DNA of 64,000 bases. Source: Streptococcus suis (GTDB lineage Bacteria; Bacillota; Bacilli; Lactobacillales; Streptococcaceae). The position numbers and the translations under genes were made by a program. The notes beneath the pieces are model-generated. The model saw only the letters and a list, made by a program, of their open reading frames with translations. It made no database searches and was not told the DNA's origin. Within the stretch, counting starts at the first letter, position 1. Every line of letters begins with the position of its first letter. Of this stretch, positions 1 through 8,311 are shown piece after piece. The stretch is taken from contig NZ_CP082205.1 of NCBI RefSeq assembly GCF_019856455.1, positions 1,736,001-1,800,000 on the forward strand, in the 5' to 3' direction.

Positions 1-1090
1 GTTGATATTCAGCCATTATGCTAAAGATCAATTCTCTATCTTGAATATCTGCAATGAGAGGGACCAACTCAATCTTACCTTGGTACTTTTCCAGTAACTC
101 TCGATGAATGAGATAGATTGAATTTTCTCCATGTCCAAGCAACAACAAGCGTTTAGGCGTAAACTTAGCAATTTGACGACATAACTCTGAACCGATAGAG
201 CCACCTGCTCCTGTGACAAGGATTGTTTTCCCTTTGAAAAACTGATTCAATTCATCCTGATCCAAAACAACCTCTGGTCGACCAAGAAGGTCTGCTACGT
301 CAATTTCCTGAAAGGCACTGACAGACATGTTCCCCGCCATAATGTCTTCAATGCTCGGCATATTATTGACGGTCACTCCTGTAGTGTTACAGATTTCAAC
401 AATCTTCTCTCGCTCCTTACCGTTTAAAGAAGGGATGGCAATCGTCACTTGGTCAACGGCTAATTCCTCTACCAATCGTGGAATATCATTACGGTTTCCT
501 AAAACTTTAGCGGTACGGATAAATGTTCCAAGTTTATTTGGATCACGATCAACTATACCGACAATTTCAAAATTCAATTTTCTATCTTCGACGGTATTGA
601 TAAAAGTATTCCCACCATCTCCAGCACCTACTACTAAGATTCTTAGTGGACTAACCTTCTTTCGAATGACATTTTTTCTCGTCTCATGTAAGATTCTCCA
701 AACAATCCTCGGGGTAATGAGCATCACATACGACAAAAATAAGGATACTAAGATGAAACGATAACTAAAGGTCTGCCATAAAATCGTTGAGATAATTAAA
801 AATAATGAATAAGCGGATATCAAACTCAGTCCTATTTTCACATAACTTTGATATCCAGTATACCTCGTAATTAGCGAAAAAACCTTTAGTCTAATTGAGA
901 TAATCATATAGAATATTAAAACAAATAAAACTGCAAGAATAAAGCGTTCATCTGGAATGTCAATAATAACATCCAAAAACAGCCTGCTCAAAATCATGGA
1001 AACTATAATAAGACACATATCCATGCACATGAGTATCAATCGTTTACTGTTGCGATCTAACAGTTTGTCAGTAACAGTTCCCAAATCCAT
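1..1090 (-). CDS. cpsE: CapD/FlaA1-type polysaccharide biosynthesis protein (partial, cpsE position)
   Basis: Reading continuously from an ATG at 1090 (preceded by GGAG) to the left edge gives about 363 codons without a stop, so the gene is cut by the window. The N-terminus has several hydrophobic segments (four-helix membrane domain of CapD-like proteins). A first Rossmann-like part contains LVVGAGDGG, and the second begins with TGAGGSIGSE, the nucleotide-binding motif of membrane UDP-sugar 4,6-dehydratases/epimerases. Family members convert UDP-GlcNAc-type sugars for capsule synthesis at the membrane. It starts 28 bp after cpsD in the same operon. In S. suis the cpsE slot is occupied either by an initiating glycosyltransferase or by this CapD type (as reported for serotype 9), so the window belongs to a CapD-type capsule locus. 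The exact serotype cannot be called because the glycosyltransferase genes lie outside. Confidence 0.85.
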   Translation of the reverse strand, partial: MDLGTVTDKLLDRNSKRLILMCMDMCLIIVSMILSRLFLDVIIDIPDERFILAVLFVLIFYMIISIRLKVFSLITRYTGYQSYVKIGLSLISAYSLFLIISTILWQTFSYRFILVSLFLSYVMLITPRIVWRILHETRKNVIRKKVSPLRILVVGAGDGGNTFINTVEDRKLNFEIVGIVDRDPNKLGTFIRTAKVLGNRNDIPRLVEELAVDQVTIAIPSLNGKEREKIVEICNTTGVTVNNMPSIEDIMAGNMSVSAFQEIDVADLLGRPEVVLDQDELNQFFKGKTILVTGAGGSIGSELCRQIAKFTPKRLLLLGHGENSIYLIHRELLEKYQGKIELVPLIADIQDRELIFSIMAEYQ

Positions 1091-1118
1091 TTTTTCTCCA
1101 AAATCTAGATTAACCAGC

Positions 1119-1850
1119 TTAAATTGCCTGGTTTTTTAATAGCATAAGAGGATTCTTTTTCAACAACGCTTTCGCTTTATCTTTGCTAAATTCCTCTGTT
1201 ATTAACTTATAAGCCTCCCTCATAAACGGAGGTCTACTAGATAAATTATGCATATCGCTAGCAACACAATGTACTAAATCCTGCTCTAAAAAATATCGAG
1301 TACGTTTTTTAAATTCTTTTGCTTGATCGCCAATTAAAGCGGGCTTCAGCACATGGTTACTATTTACCTGAGTATAGCATCCCTTGTCAATTAGCTCTTC
1401 TACTCTCCCTGCATGAAACGCTAGGGCATCATATCGTTCTATATGGGCAAGTACGGGAGTTAGCCCAAGTAGCGTCACTTCGTTCACTGCTTCTTGAATC
1501 TCTTTCCAGGGAGTATTCATACTGAATTCCAAAAGAATATAGCGCGAGCCATTAAGCGTTGGTACTTTCTTTTTTTCAAGTTTGCTTAAGATATCTTTAC
1601 TATAATACAATTCAGCACCATAGCACAATCGTATTTCAGGATAAACTTCTGCTACTGCTGCTTTAAGTTGAAGAAAGTTAGTCATGATAACTTTTTCTGG
1701 TGTTTCAAACATCCCTTTTCGTCTATGAGATGTCGCCACGATATAGCGAACACCTTGACGATAAGCTTCGCCTATCAAACTCAGGCTCTCTTCAATTGTC
1801 TTTGGACCATCATCCACACCAAATATAATATGCGAATGAACATCAATCAT
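1119..1850 (-). CDS. cpsD: Capsule protein-tyrosine phosphatase CpsD/Wzh (PHP family)
   Basis: 243 residues. The N-terminal MIDVHSH motif supplies metal-binding His5 and His7; further metal ligands are seen in HIERY and ASDMHN, as in the manganese-dependent PHP phosphotyrosine phosphatases (CpsB of pneumococcus, CpsD/Wzh in S. suis naming). Known role of the family: dephosphorylates the tyrosine kinase CpsC/Wze and so sets capsule amount and chain length. It lies between the kinase gene and cpsE, all on the minus strand with short gaps, consistent with a single cps operon. Length is normal for the family and the start is the first Met, 37 bp after the cpsC stop. Confidence 0.93.
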   Translation of the reverse strand: MIDVHSHIIFGVDDGPKTIEESLSLIGEAYRQGVRYIVATSHRRKGMFETPEKVIMTNFLQLKAAVAEVYPEIRLCYGAELYYSKDILSKLEKKKVPTLNGSRYILLEFSMNTPWKEIQEAVNEVTLLGLTPVLAHIERYDALAFHAGRVEELIDKGCYTQVNSNHVLKPALIGDQAKEFKKRTRYFLEQDLVHCVASDMHNLSSRPPFMREAYKLITEEFSKDKAKALLKKNPLMLLKNQAI

Positions 1851-1887
1851 ACTAACACCTACTTAATCAAAGCTCATATCATAAAAA

Positions 1888-2574
1888 TCAAGCTTTTTTA
1901 CCGTAATTACCATAATTTCCATAATCACCATATTTCTCAGTTGCAATATCATACTTGTTCAAGATAACGCCTAAAAACTGTGTTCCTGTTTGCTCCAACT
2001 GTTCCTTTACTTTTTTCACAGCTGAACGTTTAACATGTCCTGCCTCTGCTACTAAAACCATTGCATCACACTTCTGAGCAATAATTGCAGCATCAATTAC
2101 CATCCCTAGAGGTGGACAATCTACAACCACATAGTCAAAATACCGACGAAGAGTAGCTAATAAGTTCTCAAAATTCTTACTTTGTAGAAGGGCAGTTGGG
2201 TTTGGTGATATTTTACCAGACTCGATAACTGTTAAATTCGGAATATTTGTTTCACATAGCCCTCGAGATAAATCAGTAGTTCCTGCTAAATAATCAGTTA
2301 AACCAGTAATTTTCGTAATTGGCTTAAAGAAACCTGACATCACTGAGTTTCGAATATCGGCATCAACCAGAACTGTCTTGTAGCCAGAACGAGCATAGGC
2401 AATAGCAAGACTGGCTGCTATTGTACTCTTTCCTTCATTTGATTGGACAGAAGTTATACCAACCACTTTAATATCTTCCCCACTGAGTTGAATATTCGTA
2501 CGGATAGCGTTAAAATATTCTTCTGTCTTATTTACTAATTCTTTCTTCGTACGTGCAATTTCTAACGTTGCCAT
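1888..2574 (-). CDS. cpsC: Capsule bacterial tyrosine kinase CpsC/Wze
   Basis: 228 residues of the BY-kinase cytoplasmic type. Walker A is at residues 41-51 (TSVQSNEGKST), Walker A' at VLVDAD (Asp71/Asp73) and Walker B at VVVDCPP (Asp152). The C-terminal tail is a tyrosine cluster (Tyr215, 218, 221, 224 in a YGDYGNYGNYG pattern), the autophosphorylation site of the family. It works with the membrane activator CpsB and is opposed by the phosphatase CpsD to control polymerisation and export of capsule. The start ATG has AGGAG 6 bp upstream and follows the cpsB stop by 9 bp. Confidence 0.95.
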   Translation of the reverse strand: MATLEIARTKKELVNKTEEYFNAIRTNIQLSGEDIKVVGITSVQSNEGKSTIAASLAIAYARSGYKTVLVDADIRNSVMSGFFKPITKITGLTDYLAGTTDLSRGLCETNIPNLTVIESGKISPNPTALLQSKNFENLLATLRRYFDYVVVDCPPLGMVIDAAIIAQKCDAMVLVAEAGHVKRSAVKKVKEQLEQTGTQFLGVILNKYDIATEKYGDYGNYGNYGKKA

Positions 2575-2583
2575 ATTGTTCTC

Positions 2584-3273
2584 CTATTTCAATTTCTTCG
2601 AATCTGGCACTACACCAAGTAATGTCAATCCCATTACCTCTTCGATATCCTGAGGACGTTTTACACGATCATCCAAAATTTCCATAACCAGTACAAGAGC
2701 TGTTGCCAAGATACCACCAGCTAATAAACCAAGTATGATATTTCGTTTTGTATTAGGAGTTGATGGCTCCTCTGCTGGGACAGCCTCCTCGAGTGTTGTC
2801 ACTTCACTCACTTTGGTGACCTCAACAATCTTTTGCGCTGCAAAGGTACGAAGGCTATTTGCAATACGTGCTGCCTCATTTGGATCCGCATCACGCACGG
2901 AAATAGAAACGATACGAGTATCAACAGGAATAGAAACCGAAACCTTTTCTTTTAGGTTTTCATTCAAATTCAACTCTGTAGCTATCTGCGTCAGTACATC
3001 TTGTGATAGAATGATTTCTTTATAGTCTTTTACCAAATAAGAACCAGCTTGTAAATCCTGATTTGTTAATCCCGCACCGGCTTCAGCATGTTGCCCGACT
3101 ACATAGATACGAGTTGTCGATTTATATTGCGGTGTTACCAAAAAACTACTATAAGCAAAAGCTAACCCTGCACCTAATAGTCCCATCAGAAGGATAAAGA
3201 ATTTTTTTCTCCAAATCGTTTTCAGTAAGAGTAAAATATCAATTTCGATTGTATTCATTTCTTGATTATTCAT
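2584..3273 (-). CDS. cpsB: Capsule chain-length regulator CpsB/Wzd
   Basis: 229 residues from the chosen ATG at 3273, which has AGGAG five bases upstream; an in-frame upstream start at 3300 lacks a good ribosome site. Wzz-type topology: a membrane segment near residues 25-45, an extracytoplasmic domain containing the family's VSIPVDTRIVSISVRDADP block, and a second membrane segment near residues 180-200 followed by a short cytoplasmic tail (DDRVKRPQDIEEVMGLTLLG). In Gram-positives this split form acts as membrane adaptor that activates the CpsC kinase and sets polymer length. It sits between cpsA and cpsC in the operon. Confidence 0.93.
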   Translation of the reverse strand: MNNQEMNTIEIDILLLLKTIWRKKFFILLMGLLGAGLAFAYSSFLVTPQYKSTTRIYVVGQHAEAGAGLTNQDLQAGSYLVKDYKEIILSQDVLTQIATELNLNENLKEKVSVSIPVDTRIVSISVRDADPNEAARIANSLRTFAAQKIVEVTKVSEVTTLEEAVPAEEPSTPNTKRNIILGLLAGGILATALVLVMEILDDRVKRPQDIEEVMGLTLLGVVPDSKKLK

Positions 3274-3289
3274 GTTTTCTCCTATTTTT

Positions 3290-4729
3290 TTAATTTCCAT
3301 CCAATACTGACTGAATCGCTGCCTTTGCTTGCTCCAGACTATCTTGGTTAATTTCCATCATATAAAGTTGTGAACCAGGCATCGCATAAGAAGATAAATC
3401 TGAGCGTCCTGTTCCTGTCAATGCTTGTGACTCTACTGTAAATTGTGTTCCTGATTCTAATTGGGTATTTACCAAGCCCATAATCGTTTCTAAGCTCAAA
3501 TCTGTTTGGATAGACCCTTCCAAACCAGTTAGAATAGCTTGATAATTGCGTAAATTCTCTGGTGAACTCAATTTTTTGATGAGGGCTGCAATGACTTTTT
3601 CTTGGTTTTTACCACGGTCATTATCACCATTAGCCAACGAATACCGCTCACGAACAAAGATTAGCGCTTGCTCTGCGTCTAGATGCACTGTCCCAACAGG
3701 GAAATTATACCCTCCGCTTGTAAATTCTTGGGTATTTTCAACATCAATACCACCAACCAAATCAATCAACTGCAAGAAGGAAGTAAAGTTGAGTCGGATA
3801 TAGTTACTAATGTCAATACCATAAAGATTTTCTAAGGTGTGCACTGAGGCGTTAACACCATAAATCCCAGCATGTGTTAATTTGTCGTATTGATTTTGCC
3901 CACCATCTGCAATAGCAACGTATGAATCTCGTGGAGTAGTTGTCAATAAAATCTTATGTGTCGCACGATTGACAGTCATAATGATATTGACATCTGAACG
4001 TGAAACAGATGAAATTGGACCGTAAGTATCTATACCACTAATATAGATATTAAAGCTATCTCCACTCACCTGCTCAGTAGCTGTTTCAACAGTCTGAGTC
4101 ACTTTGAAACTATATATTTTTTTTACTTTTGAAGAAAAGTCTGGATCTTCATTTTCTAAAATATTGGTAAAAACTCCGTTGAAGACCATCGCTTGGCTCT
4201 CACCATTTATCATAGATTGATATGCTGTCAGGTAAGAGGTTGCGGGGCTAGTTGCTAGTTGAGTAGATTCCATTTTGGATATGTCATCCAATAAAGCGGT
4301 GATGTTCTCTTGGTCGTATTCGGCTGGAGCAAGAATACTAGTAAGCTGACGAACATCTGTAATCTCACTATTTGCTGGGACAAGGATGCTCATTTCATAT
4401 TCTGAAAATGTCGAATTTGAATTTAGCCGTGTTGAAAATTTTACAACTTCTTGCATTCCATAGATTCCGACGGAAGTGATGACTAGTGAAAAAATAAGTA
4501 AGAATGCTGTAAATATGCGCGCTTTCTTACGCCACATCAATAATCCAGCCAATACTGCCACTCCTACTAGCAAAAGCGTCACAATATAGTTTAAATACCG
4601 GAAATCTAGGATGTTATAGCGATACATGGTCACTAAGAACAAACATAGAGTAATGGCATAAAGTCCCAAAAGCGCAAAATTTACCAACTTGAGCTTAGGC
4701 GATTTCCTCCACCTGCTTCTCTTCTTCAT
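3290..4729 (-). CDS. cpsA: LytR-CpsA-Psr family protein CpsA/Wzg
   Basis: 479 residues from ATG 4729, chosen because AAGGAAGG lies 6 bp upstream; an in-frame TTG at 4735 would overlap that site. Three N-terminal membrane helices (about residues 15-105) are followed by an accessory domain and the LCP catalytic domain ([33 protein letters not shown]). LCP proteins transfer undecaprenyl-linked polymers to peptidoglycan, here probably attaching capsule to the wall. It is the first gene of the cps operon and follows an extended -10 promoter; its membrane-accessory-LCP order is usual for streptococcal CpsA. Confidence 0.94.
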   Translation of the reverse strand: MKKRSRWRKSPKLKLVNFALLGLYAITLCLFLVTMYRYNILDFRYLNYIVTLLLVGVAVLAGLLMWRKKARIFTAFLLIFSLVITSVGIYGMQEVVKFSTRLNSNSTFSEYEMSILVPANSEITDVRQLTSILAPAEYDQENITALLDDISKMESTQLATSPATSYLTAYQSMINGESQAMVFNGVFTNILENEDPDFSSKVKKIYSFKVTQTVETATEQVSGDSFNIYISGIDTYGPISSVSRSDVNIIMTVNRATHKILLTTTPRDSYVAIADGGQNQYDKLTHAGIYGVNASVHTLENLYGIDISNYIRLNFTSFLQLIDLVGGIDVENTQEFTSGGYNFPVGTVHLDAEQALIFVRERYSLANGDNDRGKNQEKVIAALIKKLSSPENLRNYQAILTGLEGSIQTDLSLETIMGLVNTQLESGTQFTVESQALTGTGRSDLSSYAMPGSQLYMMEINQDSLEQAKAAIQSVLDGN

Positions 4730-4760
4730 AAACAACCTTCCTTTTACTTATAACTTACTC

Positions 4761-4768
4761 ATTGTATC
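4761..4768 (-). promoter_or_regulatory. Probable cps operon promoter (extended -10)
   Basis: On the minus strand TGATACAAT (TACAAT at 4761-4766 with an upstream TG) lies about 32 bp before the cpsA ATG. No convincing -35 box is seen at 17 bp, as is common for extended -10 promoters in streptococci. The 99-bp repeat at 4847-4945 lies further upstream and leaves it intact. Confidence 0.5.
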
Positions 4769-4846
4769 ACAAATAACAATCTTTTACTAGCGACATATCC
4801 ATTTTTAGTGATGAAAACGTTAGCTTGTTTGGGGTCTTGTTTATAT

Positions 4847-4945
4847 AGTCTTTTAGTTTACTTTTAGTACGAGGCAATGAGCCGCAGACATAACTGAAGT
4901 TAGGCAAGGCGAATTAACGAAGTAATAAAAGAAAAACTAAATGAC
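4847..4945 (+). repeat. 99-bp intergenic repeat with terminal inverted repeats, copy 1
   Basis: Copy 2 is at 39061-39159; the two align without gaps with six mismatches by eye (about 94% identity). The ends are inverted repeats: left end AGTCTTTTAGTTT against right end AAACTAAATGAC, extending imperfectly for about 25 bp. Both copies sit between minus-strand genes. Size and structure resemble RUP-like miniature elements of streptococci, but I cannot assign it to a named family. It encodes no protein. Confidence 0.75.
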
Positions 4946-4963
4946 GATATCTTGTTCTTTTTT

Positions 4964-5699
4964 TCATATTTTAACTGAACGTATGAAAGTCAGCTGATTC
5001 TCTGTTGATTTTTCAGTACAATATTCAAAGCCATCCACCTTAAAATCTTGAATGTCCGATAATTTCTGAATATTGTTCTTAGCCAACCAGGACAGCAATC
5101 TTCCTCTACCTTTTTTTGATATAGTCGAGTGAACTTTTAGCTGACCTGCTTTTTCTTCCATGAAAAGAATTTTAACTAATCTTTTCTGAATCTGTGGAGA
5201 AAACACCTGCTCAAATTCTGACGAAGCCAGTGAGAAAATCAGTTCATCATCACCAACTTCTTGGTCATAATACGGTCGCCAGTACTGTTTCAAAGACTGA
5301 TTGCCTATCTTTAAGCTCCCTTGAAAATCTAAGCGGTGAGGTGAAATGAACTCAAAAGGATGAATCAATCCGTATAAGGCTGTCGCTACACGAACATGGT
5401 CACGTAGGTAATTTTCTTCTTTCGAATCTATACCTCGCCTATCCATATAACGATACATGAGACCATCATATAACTGCCAGGCTGGATAGGTTTTTGCTTG
5501 ACCTGTCCTGATTCGATGCCAACGATCAGCTTCTAACTCAGCCTTTGATTCATTCAATTTATAAAAGGCAGCCAGCTTTTTTTACATCAAATTGACTTAT
5601 GGCATCCAGTACCGGCTTACTTCGATCAGGCAGGGGATAAAACGAGGCATTCTCTAAATTTGTATTTACTTCTTTTGCATTAGGTATAATTATTTTCAT
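4964..5699 (-). pseudogene. yaaA: YaaA/DUF328 peroxide-stress protein, frameshifted (orfX)
   Basis: The natural start is ATG 5699 (MKIIIPNAKEVNTNL), typical of YaaA. After residue 41 the frame shifts in a run of seven T (5577-5583; A on the coding strand). Six would keep DVKKLAAFYKLNESK in frame; with seven, the reading ends at TAA 5559-5561 after 46 codons. The remaining 197 or so residues (to 4964) stay open and match the rest of the family (RIRTGQAKTYPAWQLYDGLMYRY, HVRVATALYGL). YaaA limits intracellular iron damage under peroxide stress in E. coli. In S. suis this gene is orfX, next to cpsA. Either a true mutation, a slippage-prone contingency tract, or a sequencing error; a TATAAT lies only a few bases before the ATG, so the intact mRNA might be nearly leaderless. 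Confidence 0.85.
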
Positions 5700-5754
5700 C
5701 ACTTAATTATACCATATAGTAGCTTAATTCCTGAACCTCAACCCCATCCAGATA

Positions 5755-5783
5755 TTGTCTTTCTTCAATTTTTCCTATATACT
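5755..5783 (+). promoter_or_regulatory. Promoter of the MocR-type regulator
   Basis: TTGTCT (5755-5760), 17-bp spacer, TATACT (5778-5783), 34 bp upstream of the ATG at 5818, which is preceded by an AAAGGGGG ribosome site. Confidence 0.65.
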
Positions 5784-5817
5784 AGCTAGTAACATAGTCT
5801 ATAAAAAGGGGGCCTAG

Positions 5818-7077
5818 ATGAAAAAATATCAAGTTATTATCCAAGATATTTTGACTGGAATAGAGGAACACCGATTCAAACGTGGAGAGAAATTACCTTC
5901 TATCCGTCAACTCAGTGAGCAATATCATTGTAGCAAAGACACTGTCCAAAAGGCTATGTTGGAATTAAAGTACCAAAATAAGATCTACGCTGTCGAAAAA
6001 AGCGGTTATTATATCTTAGAAGATAGAGATTTCCAAGACCATACTGTAGAGCTCAATCCTGCAGACTTTCAAGAATTACCCTATGAAGATTTTCGGATTT
6101 GTCTAAACGAAAGTCTTATTGGGCGGGAAAATTACCTATTCAACTACTATCACCAGCAAGAGGGATTAGCAGAATTGATTTCCTCCGTTCAAAGTCTGTT
6201 AATGGACTATCATGTCTATACAAAAAAAGACCAGCTGGTTATCACAGCTGGTAGTCAACAAGCTCTATATATTCTCACACAAATGGAAACCTGGGCTGGA
6301 AAAACGGAAATCTTGATAGAGAACCCTACCTATTCACGAATGATAGAGCTCATTCGACATCAAGGAATCCCCTATCAAACAATTGAACGGGATTTAGATG
6401 GAATTGACCTAGAAGAATTGGAAAGTATCTTCCAAACTGGAAAAATCAAGTTTTTCTACACAATTCCTCGCTTGCACAACCCTCTCGGTTCAACCTATGA
6501 TATAGCAACAAAAACAGCTATCGTAAAATTAGCAAAGCAATACGATGTCTACATCATTGAGGATGACTATTTGGCGGATTTCGACTCTAGTCATAGCCTA
6601 CCTTTACACTATCTTGATACAGATAATCGTGTCATCTACATAAAATCTTTTACACCGATGCTCTTTCCTGCCCTCCGAATCGGTGCAATCAGCCTTCCTA
6701 ATCAGCTACATGATACCTTCATCAAACATAAAAGTCTAATCGACTACGATACCAATCTTATCATGCAAAAAGCTCTCTCGCTCTACATTGATAACGGTAT
6801 GTTTGCACGGAACACACAGCATCTTCATCACATTTATCACGCTCAGTGGAATAAAATAAAAGATTGTTTAGAGAAATACGCTTTGAACATCCCGTATCGA
6901 ATTTCCAAAGGGAGCGTGACCTTTCAGCTAAGCAAGGGGATTCTTTCTCCTAGCATCCAACACATGTTTGAAAAGTGTTATTATTTCAGCGGACAGAAAG
7001 CTGATTTCTTACAGATCTTCTTTGAACAAGATTTTGCAGATAAACTGGAGCAATTCGTAAGATATTTGAATGAATGA
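5818..7077 (+). CDS. MocR-type GntR/aminotransferase transcription regulator (orfY)
   Basis: 419 residues. Residues 1-70 form a GntR winged helix (LPSIRQLSEQYHCSKDTVQKAMLEL). Residues about 110-400 are a fold-type I aminotransferase domain with HNPLG (Asn221-Pro222), the Asp of YIIEDDY (Asp249) and the PLP lysine Lys276 in YIKSFTP, so cofactor binding is probably kept. MocR proteins sense PLP or an amino compound and control vitamin B6, amino acid or transport genes; the target here is unknown and no pdx genes are present. It is transcribed away from yaaA and cps, with its own promoter and a strong terminator. It corresponds to orfY beside the S. suis capsule locus, where its role in capsule control is unproven. 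Confidence 0.88.
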   Translation: MKKYQVIIQDILTGIEEHRFKRGEKLPSIRQLSEQYHCSKDTVQKAMLELKYQNKIYAVEKSGYYILEDRDFQDHTVELNPADFQELPYEDFRICLNESLIGRENYLFNYYHQQEGLAELISSVQSLLMDYHVYTKKDQLVITAGSQQALYILTQMETWAGKTEILIENPTYSRMIELIRHQGIPYQTIERDLDGIDLEELESIFQTGKIKFFYTIPRLHNPLGSTYDIATKTAIVKLAKQYDVYIIEDDYLADFDSSHSLPLHYLDTDNRVIYIKSFTPMLFPALRIGAISLPNQLHDTFIKHKSLIDYDTNLIMQKALSLYIDNGMFARNTQHLHHIYHAQWNKIKDCLEKYALNIPYRISKGSVTFQLSKGILSPSIQHMFEKCYYFSGQKADFLQIFFEQDFADKLEQFVRYLNE

Positions 7078-7096
7078 AATCCAATAGTCTCATACA

Positions 7097-7135
7097 AATA
7101 ATCCCCCTCGAACTTAAGAGACGAGGGGGATTATT
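7097..7135. terminator. Strong bidirectional terminator between orfY and degV-like gene
   Basis: Perfect 14-bp arms 7097-7110 and 7122-7135 (AATAATCCCCCTCG / CGAGGGGGATTATT), 11-base loop. It lies 19 bp after the orfY stop and also downstream of the converging DegV gene. Confidence 0.9.
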
Positions 7136-7167
7136 CTATATAGTGGAAACTACATTCCAAAATTGTT

Positions 7168-7323
7168 ATACTCTTCGAAAATCAAAATTATCCGTTGTCA
7201 ACTTGCCTTGATGAGTGAAAAGCTCCAGTGGAGGTTTTCAGCCTGTTACCTTGAAATAAGATAGTAACAGAGTTCTATCTTCGACTTCGTTTCCTAGGCT
7301 ACTGTTGATTTTCATTGAGTATT
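7168..7323. repeat. BOX-like element, copy 1
   Basis: Begins ATACTCTTCGAAAATC and ends GATTTTCATTGAGTATT, the boxA- and boxC-type ends of streptococcal BOX elements; the centre (GAGTTCTATCTTCGACTTCG, CCTAGGCTACTG) also resembles BOX. A shorter copy with the same ends is at 41752-41857. It fills the gap between the terminator of orfY and the stop of the DegV gene. Confidence 0.75.
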
Positions 7324-7333
7324 ACTCTGTGAA

Positions 7334-8185
7334 TCACGCTTTCACTTCATAGCCCATCAAAAGTCCACCTTCTTCAGCATAAAAACTGCATAGACCTGAT
7401 GTTGCAACTTCGTCAATAACAGCCGTTGGAAAACTTGCTTTTACCAACTCTGAGAATTGTTGGAAGAACTTAGCATTGTTGCGGTGGGCCATGACAATTC
7501 GACCACCATCATAGCCTGCTTTTTTCATTTCTTCAAAGGCTGCTGTCACAGATTTCTTATGACCACGCGCCTTTTGAAGCAACTCTAATTTTCCTTCAGC
7601 GCTTGCCTCACCAACCATACGGATATTGAGAAGACCAACGACAGTGCCTACCAATTTGCTCAGTCTTCCATTCTTAACAAGATTATCAACCTTCGCTAAA
7701 ACAAAGAGGAGCTTACTGTGTTCCCGATAATGAGTTATCGCTTCTACTACTTGTGGAAAATCTAATCCTGCACCAATTAAGCGATTGATTTCGTCAACAA
7801 GTAAATCCATTTCCCCACTGGCTGACAAACTATCTATCAAATGGATATTGACATTCGGATGCTCTTCGATATACATATCCCTAGCTACACGTGCCGCATT
7901 AAAACTACCCGATAGCCCACCTGTAATCGTCACAACGATAATGTTCTCAGCTCCCTCAAAAGCTGCCTGATAAGCCTGCGGACTTGGGCACGCAGACCCC
8001 GCTGCAGACTTAGATGCTTCCATCACCTCCATCATGTGATCAATATCCAAGCTTGCATCATCAACAAATGCTTGTTCTCCAACTTGGATGGTAAGTGGCA
8101 CACTAATAAATTCAGTGTTCGGAGCTAGATTAGCTAATTGACGATAGTCACAGCCCGAATCTGCAACAATTTTCCATTTTGTCAT
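7334..8185 (-). CDS. DegV family fatty-acid-binding protein (orfZ)
   Basis: 283 residues, normal length for the family. Typical DegV blocks are seen: IVADSGCDY at the N-terminus, TITGGLSGSFNAAR in the middle, LIDSLSASGEMDLLV, and KVDNLVKNGRLSKL. The family binds a single fatty acid (FakB proteins deliver exogenous fatty acids to kinase FakA), so a role in lipid uptake is likely, though the exact ligand is unknown. ATG 8185 is preceded by GGAAATGAG. It is orfZ of the S. suis cps flank and is transcribed divergently from the TetR gene with overlapping promoters. Confidence 0.9.
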   Translation of the reverse strand: MTKWKIVADSGCDYRQLANLAPNTEFISVPLTIQVGEQAFVDDASLDIDHMMEVMEASKSAAGSACPSPQAYQAAFEGAENIIVVTITGGLSGSFNAARVARDMYIEEHPNVNIHLIDSLSASGEMDLLVDEINRLIGAGLDFPQVVEAITHYREHSKLLFVLAKVDNLVKNGRLSKLVGTVVGLLNIRMVGEASAEGKLELLQKARGHKKSVTAAFEEMKKAGYDGGRIVMAHRNNAKFFQQFSELVKASFPTAVIDEVATSGLCSFYAEEGGLLMGYEVKA

Positions 8186-8216
8186 AATATTCTCATTTCC
8201 AATTTTACTTTTTTAT

Positions 8217-8249
8217 TTGACAATAAATCTCTATTTACTTACAATTATA
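8217..8249. promoter_or_regulatory. Overlapping divergent promoters tetR / degV-like
   Basis: Plus strand: TTGACA (8217-8222), 17 bp, TACAAT (8240-8245) for tetR. Minus strand: TATAAT (8244-8249) for the DegV gene, with a weak -35. The two -10 boxes overlap by two bases, so the genes can share control. Confidence 0.65.
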
Positions 8250-8263
8250 TCATTAAACTACCC

Positions 8264-8289
8264 CATCTGAAAGCATTTTCTTTCAGATG
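8264..8289. promoter_or_regulatory. Inverted repeat, possible TetR operator
   Basis: Perfect 10-bp arms CATCTGAAAG / CTTTCAGATG with a 6-bp spacer. It lies in the tetR leader and near the -35 position of the divergent DegV promoter, where an autoregulating repressor could bind; it could also act as an RNA hairpin. Confidence 0.5.
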
Positions 8290-8311
8290 TGACACTCGGA
8301 AAAGGAAAACT

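Noticed and set aside
4964-5557. A separate 197-codon gene starting at TTG 5557
   Set aside because: Its sequence continues the broken upstream frame of yaaA with normal family order, so it is the second half of a frameshifted gene.
8138-8311. Longer N-terminus of the TetR protein
   Set aside because: It would overlap the divergent DegV gene and both promoters; ATG 8312 has its own ribosome site and starts a normal TetR sequence.
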